DNA from: Parasitella parasitica
Lineage: Eukaryota > Mucoromycota > Mucoromycetes > Mucorales > Mucoraceae
Length of the DNA stretch: 38,859 nt
Direction: 5' to 3'
NCBI GenBank assembly: GCA_025201805.1
Contig: MU619337.1
Location: forward strand, 8,714-47,572
Part shown: one piece after another, positions 30,040 through 38,859 of the stretch
Layout: each line of letters opens with the position of its first letter
How positions within the stretch are numbered: the stretch's first letter is position 1
The notes under the pieces: model-generated
Told to the model about the DNA's origin: nothing
The model's input: only the letters and a program-made list of their open reading frames with translations
Databases searched by the model: none
Made by a program: the position numbers and the translations under genes

Positions 30040-32390
30040 TTACGATCTAGATTTAAACTTGAGCAAAGGTGCCAGTATTTCAAGAGGGCCTGCTTTTTTA
30101 AGGAACTCATGGCTCATCAGCTCGTCAGCAGTGGCTCTAGATCCAACATCGACACATAAACAGACGGCCAAAAAGCCCTTGAGTTCACGAGACAGCTTTT
30201 CAGGGTTTTTTAAAGTTGGGGTGCCATTAGTAGCAATCAAGTAAAGCGCCTTCAAAGGCTCTTCATCAAGATAAGGCGGTTCATTTTCAATCATCTCAAT
30301 GGCCATAATGCCCAAAGACCAGATATCAACCTTGGCGCCGTACTCTTTCTGCTTTACAACTTCAGGCGCCATCCAATAAGGAGTACCTACCATGGTAGCA
30401 CGCTTGTTCCTTTGATCTGTCAATTTGGCACAGAAGCCAAAATCACTAATCTTGACCTGGCCCTGTGCATTCAACAAGATGTTGTCAGATTTGATGTCTC
30501 TGTGAAGAATGTTCTGGGAATGCAAATGCAAAAGACCAGCAGTGGTCTCATGGCATACAGTAGCAATCTGTTGTTCAGTCATTGTGTTATTATCAATAAT
30601 GTCAGTCAGGGCACCGCCTTCCATGTACTCCATGATGACCCAAAGATCACTGTTCTTGACCAAGAATGAGTCAAGGTAATTGACAATATTCGGATGCTGT
30701 GATTCCTTCATGACCAAAATTTCAGTTACAATCAGATCTTTACGGGGCTGATGAGCGAGATCCATCTGTTTGATGGCTATCTTTGTGTTTGTTGCGAGAG
30801 AAACCGCAACATAAACAGAGCCAGAGGCACTAGAAAAAGAAGAAGAAGAAGAAAAAGCAATCATGTCAGTGTAAATGACAAAGGTAGGCTTTCAGGAGAG
30901 CAATTTACCCTTGACCAACTCGCTTAATCTTTTTATACAAATCGTTTGGATCGCCATTAGTTACTACACGTCGTAACTGGTCCATTACTTGAGCCTCTGT
31001 CATGGTGCTGATGCGCTGTTCGACCTTCTTCTTGGGAGAAGATACAGTTTCAGCAGCCTTCTCTCTCTCTCTCTCGCGATGTTCTCTTTCGCGTTCTTCT
31101 TCACGGAGTCGTTGCTTTTCCATTTCTTGTTCTCGCATTTGCTGTTCGCGCAACTGTTTTTCTCTTTGCTGCTCACGTATTTGCTTTTCTCTTTCACGTA
31201 TTTCAACCTCGAGTTTTTCACGTTCCATCATGACACGTTCGTCGTACGCTGATATGCTGGTTGTGCGAGCAGGTACTCTCTGAGAAGACTTGGACTTGGA
31301 AGGCTCTGGTCTTGGGTATGCATTGTTATAATTTGAAAATCCCTAAGGTATGTTAATACAAACTATGGCGCTGCGCATGCACTCGCACACTTACAGGTGA
31401 CGGAGGGGGTCTATCGCTTGATGAATCCACATGTCGTTTAGGTGACATGGGCTTACCACGGTAATCAATTAGTAATCATAGTCTTTTCGTGTCATCCTGA
31501 ATCTAATACTCACTGAGCGAATGGCCAAATCGTCCATCATTTTATTCATATCCTGTCTGTTACCAGACTGAATAGGCGGAGGAGGAGCGGGCCTTGGTGG
31601 AGCTGGACGATGATGGGGCATTGTGGGTTGTCCTGATCCCTCATTAATCAGTGCAGCCCAACGGTCATCACTCATTCTTTCGACGGCACCTTGTAATTTA
31701 GAGGTGCCGTACTCTTCTGCCTCCCTTTTAGTTTGTTCTGTGTAAAACTCGAGCACATCCAATACAGCTTGAGGGTTTTTAGCGGCGTCTTCAGCCGTAA
31801 TAGCTGATCCCTTCAATAATTTAGTCCATTGATCAGGTAAGCCCTAAGTCAGAAGAGAGACAGAAAGAGAATAATCAATATCTTTGAAATCATGTGAGCT
31901 TATATTTGCTTACTGTAAATGCACCAGTATTGGGATCAAAGCCTACATGGACTTCATGTACAAAGTTTGTTGGACCAGAGGCGCCCACTGTGGACCTCTA
32001 TTTTATACAACTTGAGACACATACACACACCAGATGCGCTTCAAATAGACTTACATTGTAAATTTTATCCATCCATGAATACAGATCTTCGTCGCTTTTG
32101 CAAGCAATGTAGTACGTTTTGTCTTTTGTAGTAATCTCACAACAATAAGGTTTCAAATCTGTTCTTGTTACCGAAGTGATTTCTTTGAGAAAGATCAGAG
32201 CAACACATTGGCCTGATTGCTATTATTTTGCTGTTTAGTACAAGACAACCGACCACATGCGAGAACTTACTTCGTTTCTATGAAAAGTTAAAGCTTGGTC
32301 CCTGAGGACACAAAACCGCTTTGACCATATCCAAGCTCTTAAACCATCTTCTTTTACAGACAGATATCCTTCTTTAATAATTTCAGTCAT
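30040..32390 (-). CDS. CLA4: p21-activated kinase of the Cla4 type (PH-CRIB-kinase)
   Basis: Ste20-group kinase activated by Cdc42/Rac, acting in polarity, septation and hyphal growth at the membrane. Seven exons (32390-32271, 32219-32055, 31997-31914, 31843-31514, 31451-31395, 31342-30909, 30829-30040) give 659 residues. Domains: PH (about 6-95, [11 protein letters not shown] to [10 protein letters not shown]), CRIB ([13 protein letters not shown], 102-114, then [10 protein letters not shown]), a Pro-rich linker ([12 protein letters not shown]), and a long Arg/Glu/Gln coiled coil (about 285-350). The kinase runs 388-640 with GQGASGSV, Lys417, HRDIKSDN (Asp508), DFG (Asp526) and [12 protein letters not shown]. 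The PH domain separates it from Ste20-type PAKs. The R/E/Q coiled coil is longer than in yeast Cla4. Paralogues are common in this phylum, so the symbol means type, not strict orthology. Confidence 0.94.
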
Positions 32391-32482
32391 TTACGTTTTG
32401 TTTGTTGCTATGGAAACAAAGAAAAAAGTATAAAAACTGTCAAAGTTTACTCCTTTTTTTTTGTGCGCTTTTCTTTGTTGTT

Positions 32483-32483
<1 letters not shown>

Positions 32484-32572
<89 letters not shown>
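32484..32572. repeat. Poly(T) tract T39-G-T49 upstream of CLA4
   Basis: T from 32484 to 32522, a single G at 32523, T from 32524 to 32572. It reads as poly(A) on the CLA4 strand, 94-182 nt before the CLA4 ATG. Such dA:dT tracts exclude nucleosomes; the exact length is subject to sequencing slippage. Confidence 0.95.
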
Positions 32573-32573
<1 letters not shown>

Positions 32574-32850
32574 TTTGATTGTTGGTAAATCTCACAGTTA
32601 TTTTTTATTGAATATATAATTCAGCTAGAAAATGAGAAATAAAGTAAAAGCAAAAGAAAAGGAAGAGGGAAGAGCTTGTTGATTCTCCCTTTTTGATGTA
32701 TCACTGGTTTAGACCAAGTGTAACATTAAAAAGTTAAAATCACGCGTCACTAGGTTGCTTGATTTTCACTGCAAAAAGCTCATCGTGTTGTAGAAGCATA
32801 TCTTGGTGTGATCGAGAAGAATAGCACTTGGACAAATTTCATATCCAATG

Positions 32851-32870
32851 TTTTTTTTTTTTTTTTTTTT
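32851..32870. repeat. Poly(T) tract of 20 nt
   Basis: Second T run in the CLA4/kelch-BTB divergent region, followed by C/T-rich DNA to 32889. Confidence 0.95.
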
Positions 32871-33512
32871 CCTCTTCTTTTTTTTCTCTAGTTGTTTTTG
32901 TTAATGTTATTATAATGTTATTTTGGCTAAAGAATGTTACACGACGGGATGATGCCTTTTTTTTTTTTGGTTCCTGAAATTTGACAAAAAAATAATGAAA
33001 AATTGGGTTGATAGGCAACAAAAAATCAGAAATTTCAAGATTAAAAAGGAACGGATTCATAATCTATGAGACTAGATCTAGATGTTATGATTGATTTATT
33101 ACATACATTGCTTGATTTATGCAGTTATAAACACATACACATACAGAGGGCTTTTACGGAAATATTATGTATACATATATTGAATTTTTGATCTGTATTG
33201 ACTCCCTTGTCTCCCTGTTTTTTTTTGATATATATATATAACCCACCATTCCTTCAAAAAAGAAGCCCCTTTTTTCGTTATATAATAATAGTACAAGTGT
33301 ATATAATTCGATCAGCACTTGATAGTTCCCTTCTTTCCCTCTTTCTCTTTGTTTTTATATTTTCTGTTAATAAAGCAGCATAAATTGTACGCTAATTTAT
33401 TCTCCTCTGGATAATATCTTGCAATTCATTCGTTTCTTCCTAATTCTTTCTTTATTTCTTCTCTTTAATACATTCGAAGCAAGCGATCCATCATAACCTC
33501 TGCATAAAATTC

Positions 33513-35632
33513 ATGTCTTTTTTAAAATCTGGTCAACCAATTCAAACAACAGGAAACAATTTAGTCGGATTATGGAGACCCTCATTTATCAAAGTCGATC
33601 ACCGATTATTTGTTTATGGAGGAGGAGGCAATGTCACCAATGATTTGCACGTACTAAACTTATTTGATATGAAGTGGGAAACAATTCAAGTAAGGGGAAA
33701 GATTTTATAGTTTCCATAGTTATCCACGGACACATAAGTTTAATCAGTATATATATATATGTATATATAAATATAGGCTGTAAAAGGGCTTGCTCCATGT
33801 AAACGATATGGCCATACCGCCACATTATGGAACAATTACATTATAGTGTTTGGTATGTTTGAAAGGAATGAAAAAGCGATAAAGGGCTAACCATTCCGGC
33901 ACACAGGTGGATGCAACGAGTTTCAAGAATACTGCAACGATGTCCATGTGTTTGATACTGAAAAGCTTGCCTGGTTTCAACCTGAATTGAACGGCTCAGT
34001 GTCTGCACGATACCTGCATAGTGCGTCTGTGTACGACGACAAGTTGTTTATTTATGGAGGATTTGCAAAGAATTCTGACCGTAAGACATTAGGTTTTCTG
34101 CCGATTGGGCATCGCGCTGATCTGATTAATAGGTACCTATGTGCTGGACGAATTAAGTGTACTTGATCTCAAGACATTTACATGGTCAAAATACCATGGC
34201 GTGCCCCCTCGCTACAACCATTCCGCAACACTTGTAGGCCATAAAATGTATATTTATGCCGGCAAAGATGAGCATGGCAACACAATATCAGATCTATTTG
34301 TCGTTAATTTAAATACACCGCCATATACACCCCATTTAGTGCTGAACGGTTCCACCAATTCGCAAATGGTGTTATTAAAGAGCCAGCACTTTTGCGAAGC
34401 CGTATGCGGAAAGCTACTTGTGTTTGGCCGATACTTGACTCATCCAAACAACAGCAATAGCAACAGCGCTGCTGCAAATCAAGAATCAATGTATGGACTT
34501 TGGATGCTTGACTTGGACACATTGACTTGGGAAAGACAAGACTGCAATGCTAATTTCGAAGTTGGCGGCTGGAACTACTTTACAATTGTCTCTGAATCGA
34601 ATGAACAGTCAGTAGACCAGCAAGTAACGTTGAACAATCTCTTTTTTCTTGGAAACACGGACCCATTTCGGCCTCAAGGATATGACCACTTTAGGTATGG
34701 TATAGAGATCAGAATCACAGTATACACACTCTAAAATGCTTTTCAAATACAACAGAGATGCACTCGTTATCAATGGTGAAACGCTCGGATTATATGACAT
34801 ACTACCGTTATCAATATCATGCGAGTTTTCTCGCTTATTAAACAATCCCGAACTCTCTGATTTTGTCATTGTGCCGTCAAACGGTCAAGAACTGCACGTT
34901 CATCAGGTCATTCTCATCACGCGCTGGCCGCATTTTAGAAACATTTACAAGTCTGGTATGATGGAATCGAGACAAAGGCGCATGGAAATTCCTGAACCTT
35001 ACGAAGTCGTGCTGGCTTTTCTCAAATACCTCTACAACGACCGAATAGACGAAAACGAATCGTGCGACATTGTTTGCCAAGTGCTGGTATTGGCAAACAT
35101 GTATTTGCTATATCGACTTAAGAAGATCTGCTGCGAGCGCTTATACCGTCAGCATTTAACAATAGAGACATGCGGTCTAATCTTTGAAAAAGCAATTACA
35201 GCAGAGGAAGTCGGTTTGAAGCTGCTGACACTGGACTTTATGTTTAAGAATTTAGGCTATGTCCTGAAATCAAATACGCTGCTCCAGATGTCGCCTATGA
35301 TTCGAATGGAATTCTTGGAAGCAGTTCCTGAAGATGCTGTGCTTGAAGTTCACCGTAGATCTGCTAGAAACCCACCCCACTCTACGTCGACAAAATTCGC
35401 AACCTCCAAAAATATCCCTTATTACACTACTACAAATTTATATACAACTACTGCTAATAATAACATTAATAACGAAAATTCTGAGAATAGCATCATCAGA
35501 TTGACAACACCACAACATCACCATCTCCTCCATCACCAGCAACAACAGCCACAGCCAGGCACGAGCGGGAACAATGATCTAATTACAGTTACGTCTAGTA
35601 ATAATACCTCAGCAACTACTGTTGGTGTCTAA
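33513..35632 (+). CDS. Kelch-repeat plus BTB/POZ domain protein
   Basis: Five exons (33513-33689, 33777-33852, 33907-34080, 34133-34694, 34756-35632) give 621 residues. The N-terminal half is a kelch beta-propeller: RLFVYGGGGNVTNDLHVLNL, YGHTATLWNNYIIVFGGC, YLHSASVYDDKLFIYGGF, YNHSATLVGHKMYIYAGKDE and KLLVFGRYL, each with its paired Trp/Leu strand. A BTB domain follows (LSDFVIVPSNGQELHVHQVI to VVLAFLKYLYNDRID, about 365-445), then a BACK-like helical region to about 510. The order kelch-then-BTB resembles LZTR1-like and Leishmania/fungal kelch-BTB proteins, often Cullin-3 adaptors; that role is inference. The last 90 residues are Asn/Thr/His/Gln-rich low complexity. AATAAA at 35644-35649. Confidence 0.9.
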
Positions 35633-35795
35633 TCCTTTTTAAAAATAAACGAAATGACTAAAAAAAAATAACCACCAGCTCTGTTCGTGATTGCATCCAT
35701 ATTTTTAGAGTAAAAGTCTTGGCCATTTTGTTGTTGTAAATCATTGTTGTCTCCTAAAAATAATTAAAAATAGGTTTTATTATAGCAAAGCAAAG

Positions 35796-35826
<31 letters not shown>
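35796..35826 (+). repeat. Poly(A) tract of 31 nt
   Basis: A31 between the kelch-BTB 3' UTR and the next small gene, about 90 bp before its ATG. Confidence 0.95.
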
Positions 35827-35830
<4 letters not shown>

Positions 35831-35916
35831 TCATTATTGAAATCTGATTTATAAAGATCGACTATTTCGTTTGAAAACGGACATCCTTTCACCAACTGTT
35901 GAATTATTTAAAAAGC

Positions 35917-36309
35917 ATGAAGATAAAGATAAAGAGGCGGGTTCGTTTTTCTAACCAAACTACCGTCAGCTACACTCATAGTGCCGCAGAATACGACCGC
36001 TCCTGCTTTGGAACGGATCCCTCTTCTACATTGCCTTGTGTGTCCAGCATTACATTCCCTCAGACACAGACACAGCAGGAGCAGCAAACCATGATATACG
36101 CGAACCCACCCATTGTCTACAGCCAGCAAAAGCCCCCTATGCTGAAGATTGACACAACTGTCAACAACGGTTTAGGGCCATTGTTCCTGACTGGAAACTC
36201 TACTAAAAACTACTATACCCCATTCAGAAAATCAATCATTAATCAATACGTGTCAATCAACAGGTTCATTGTTGATAGTGGCGATATCGACAATAAAAAC
36301 GGCTTATGA
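35917..36309 (+). CDS. Small protein with RVRF motif and SAAEYDRS box
   Basis: Single-exon ORF of 130 residues, function unknown. It starts MKIKIKRRVRFSNQTTVSY, then THSAAEYDRSCFG. The RVRF fits the RVxF docking motif for protein phosphatase 1, and the combination of a basic VRF start with a downstream EYDR box recurs in small fungal proteins of unknown role. The middle is Gln/Pro-rich low complexity; the C-terminus has LFLTGNSTKNYYTPFRKSI. No signal peptide or membrane segment. The ATG at 35917 is the first in frame. AATAAA at 36381-36386. The existence of the gene rests on the motif block and an open frame; PP1 binding is inference. Confidence 0.65.
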   Translation: MKIKIKRRVRFSNQTTVSYTHSAAEYDRSCFGTDPSSTLPCVSSITFPQTQTQQEQQTMIYANPPIVYSQQKPPMLKIDTTVNNGLGPLFLTGNSTKNYYTPFRKSIINQYVSINRFIVDSGDIDNKNGL

Positions 36310-36949
36310 CGACCCCAAAAGAACGGCATACTTGCACAATATGTTGCATAGATATAGAAAACAATAATAACAATAATAATAATAAAAAGTTAATTTTGTC
36401 TGCATGAATTGTGATTTGAACCAATTTAAACTGTCAATTCCATGCGTTGTATTGATTAATATAATTTCAAGGTAGTGCACTTGTTCCTCAAATGTGAATA
36501 CAGTTTTTGTGTTTATTCTAGGTATAGCTTATAGGTCTTTGGTGGCAACTGTCTGTGATGCTAATCGCTGATTCAGGTTGCTTTCAACAGACCATACGAG
36601 AATATAATTCATGTTTCAACGTGGCCTTGGAATCTACAATTTCTACATGATATGCGTATAAAAGAAGCTCATCTCAAGATCAATAAATTGACTAATACGG
36701 GCCTAATCACTTACGTTAATGGAGTCACTTTATTGTGCATCCTATTCACGCCTCTCATGGGGCTTTTTATAAAACTTGAGCATAGCCATGGTGGTGTAAG
36801 ATCGCCTTCTGCGCGCTTTTGACAGGCGATGTTCGAAAAAGATCGCGCGTATTTTACGTGGCGACACATATAGCAGAAGCTCAAAAGGGGGCGGGGGGAG
36901 GAAGGAGAGGAGAGTAGGGGGGAAGCTTTTTCTTTTCACTTCTGCAAAT
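36310..36949. other. Intergenic upstream of NUF2
   Basis: About 640 bp. The last 80 bp is an unusual G-rich purine stretch (36888-36924) just before the NUF2 ATG. No gene seen. Confidence 0.6.
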
Positions 36950-38804
36950 ATGCAACGAACAAAAGGAAACCCTAGATTACCCATAGCCAGACAACAGCAG
37001 CGACACCAACAGCAACAGCAGCAACAGCAGCAACCGCCACCGCCACCACCGCTACCACCATCATCGTCATCAAACAAAAGACTTGGCGAGAGACCAAAAC
37101 GACAATCCGTTATACCCAGTACCATCAGCCTTGCTGAAGGTCCTGATTACGCTGTTCGCCAAGCCGATATCCACCAACTTTTGCAATTTCTTAGAGAACT
37201 AGGTATAGCTGCTACAGAGGAAGACTTGAGTAATTGCAATAATATCCGCATCCGACAAATGTTTGAGTTACTACTCCAATACTTTGTTCCCCATCGCATC
37301 GAGTTTTTGCAGAATCTAAAACAACGAGTAGCAACAGCCTTTGAAGATACACCTGTAAGCAGGGAAAAAAAAAAGAAAAAAAAAAGTAACGGACTAGTGC
37401 TAATTCAATGCTTCAATTCAAGGAATTGGGTGTGGAACATGTGCAGGCCATACCAATTTTCAAGGAAATGCAGCGTTTCCTCAAAAAATTACGGTTTACA
37501 GACTTTAAATTGACAGATGTTCTTTCGCCCACGCCAACTCGTTTACAAAAGATCTTGAGCGCTCTCTTCAACTATAGCTTATTCAGAGATACAGCATACG
37601 ATCAGTTTAAATCTATAACAGAAGAAGCTGTAAGAAACCGGTCGACTCATTGGAACGTGCACTAACGTCTCTAACCAGGTGGGATTAACAGCTCAACGTG
37701 AGAGCCTCATTACCGAAAAAGAGTTGCTTGAAGAGAAAGCCAGTGAACTCGAATCACAAACAGAGCTGGAACGTGCCGAGGCTCAAGGATGGGAAGTAAA
37801 GGTAGACGAGGCAGAGCAGGTACTACGACAACTGCGTAAAGAAGGAGATGCAATTGCCAAGGATGTAGAATCCTGCAAGAGTGAACGAAGCCATTTGACA
37901 GATAGTTTGGTAAGTTTCGTCGACTGTACACGGGGATGAAAATTTACATACATCATACAGCAAGAACTACAATACAAAATGCTAGAAACGTTGGAGACTG
38001 TTCGTGAATTGAAGGCTTATGAAACTTGGGACCTGGATGTCATTGGAAAGGAGATTGTCGAATTGACAGTTGGCATGGAAAAGAAATCAGAAGAGGTGAA
38101 TGTGTTGGAAAGAGATATCCCTCTACTAGAAGACATCATATTAGAAGCAAAATATCTTTGTAATGTAAGGAGCAATTGTATCATTCCGTCTTTGCCCTGT
38201 TTCCTAAACACAAATCGACATGTAGAACTTGTCAAAGTGGATCGAAATTATGGATACTGTAAACAGCATACGTGGGGACTCAAACCGACACAAAAGAACA
38301 AATGAAACATTGAAAAAAGAGCAATTGGAAGCGATAGCAATCCAGAAGGATATGGCAAACAAGGTTTCAGTAAGTGAATTAGCCCCATTAACAGGGGAGG
38401 GGGGGGAGGTTTATTTCACTTACACATAGAGTTTAGAATGTCAGTAGATCGCTGGCCGTGCAGAATCGTCGACTTCAGTTGCTTATGGATCAACGAGAAA
38501 AGAAGCGAGAATCAATGGATCAATATTTCAAAGATTTAGAAAATAAAAAGGAGGCTATAAACCAAGAGGCAGAAGCTGCTTTGGAAGAGAAAAACAAGTG
38601 CGATATCCAGATAAAAGAAATACAGGACAAGGTAAATGGATATCTTTGTACACTGGGAATCATTGTTTGCTGAATGCTTTGTAGTATAATGCTGCCGTTA
38701 TGGAACATAAAAGATCTATGGAAGAGCTCACATCGCAAATTCAACGTGTTTTTGATATTATTAACGATGCAGAGACAAAGGCGATGTTGATGCAAGAACA
38801 ATGA
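36950..38804 (+). CDS. NUF2: Kinetochore Ndc80-complex subunit Nuf2
   Basis: Pairs with Ndc80 to bind spindle microtubules at the kinetochore. Seven exons (36950-37354, 37423-37629, 37679-37909, 37961-38164, 38226-38369, 38437-38631, 38685-38804), all phase 0, give 501 residues. The calponin-homology domain (about 60-200) is clear: QADIHQLLQFLRELGIAATE, EDLSN, then LRFTDFKLTDVLSPTPTRLQ, KILSALFNYSLFRD. The rest is continuous coiled coil (ESLITEKELLEEKASELESQ onward). Unusual: about 50 residues precede the CH domain, rich in Gln, Pro and Ser (a Q9 run followed by P6), whereas Nuf2 normally starts at the CH domain. Exon 6 uses acceptor GTTTAG (38436), since the nearer ACATAG leads to a stop. 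The stop at 38802-38804 is in the window; an acceptor-like CAG follows at 38822 but no in-frame donor reaches it. Confidence 0.92.
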
Positions 38805-38859
38805 TTGAAATTACTTTTTCAGACACTTGTTGATAGTCTGGTACCTGAATCTCTGGCGA

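Larger units (their letters stand above)
32391..33512. other. Divergent promoter region of CLA4 and kelch-BTB gene
   Basis: About 1.1 kb dominated by homopolymers (T39-G-T49 at 32484-32572; T20 at 32851-32870) and, on the right, short TA tracts and C/T-rich DNA leading to the kelch-BTB start. No gene recognised. Confidence 0.7.

Noticed and set aside
38764-38859. Possible further NUF2 exon after CAG at 38822
   Set aside because: The stretch after it looks coding, but no GT or GC donor in the right phase joins it, and the upstream frame ends normally at 38804.
1-38859. tRNA, rRNA and CRISPR arrays
   Set aside because: No cloverleaf-like A/B box pairs, rRNA core sequences or regularly spaced repeats were recognised by eye; short tRNAs with introns could still be missed.

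Overview
The window is nuclear DNA of a filamentous fungus, most likely an early-diverging one of the Mucoromycota (Mucorales-like). The evidence is AT-rich intergenic DNA with A/T homopolymers up to 49 nt; about 46 short spliceosomal introns (mostly 48-72 nt, GTAAGT/GTATGT donors, CTAAC/CTAAT branch-like motifs); TATA boxes, CT-rich leaders and AATAAA signals; and a gene set of fungal orthologues (SFM1, ARG4, CWC25, LEU5-type carrier, YAT permease, PWP1, CLA4, NUF2) plus a Fanzor relic of the kind found in fungal genomes. The species assignment is inference; no rRNA or marker gene is present.

Layout, left to right. 1-2.34 kb: two secreted-protein genes on the minus strand, a pepsin-type aspartic protease (its last exon lies outside the window) and a small three-exon KRE9/KNH-like protein. 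3.05-3.84 kb: SFM1, a SPOUT-family arginine methyltransferase, with a 48-nt poly(A) tract in its first intron. 3.84-7.2 kb: no convincing gene. 7.2-8.4 kb: intron-less Ran1/Pat1-type Ser/Thr kinase behind a long leader with two upstream ORFs. 8.4-10.8 kb: gene-poor. 10.86-13.32 kb: a decayed Fanzor (eukaryotic TnpB-like RNA-guided nuclease) gene, the most notable element here. 13.8-15.3 kb: ARG4, with a GCN4-type TGACTCA site upstream. 16.1-17.0 kb: CWC25, divergent from a LEU5-type mitochondrial CoA carrier (17.4-18.7 kb). 19.1-21.5 kb: a 13-exon amino-acid permease that appears to need a 9-nt microexon behind a GC-AG intron. 22.8-24.4 kb: PWP1. 25.2-27.3 kb: DUF2415/WD40-like protein. 27.4-28.5 kb: STIMATE-family membrane protein. 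29.1-30.0 kb: NCBP3-like cap-binding protein, convergent with CLA4 (PH-CRIB-kinase PAK, 30.0-32.4 kb). 33.5-35.6 kb: kelch-BTB protein. 35.9-36.3 kb: small RVRF-motif protein. 36.95-38.80 kb: NUF2, a kinetochore Ndc80-complex subunit.

There is no operon or obvious cluster logic; this is mostly housekeeping chromosomal DNA. The accessory-looking parts are the 3.4-kb and 2.4-kb gene-poor stretches and the Fanzor locus between them and ARG4. All spliced models were built by hand from reading frame, GT/GC-AG sites and family conservation; none has transcript support here.
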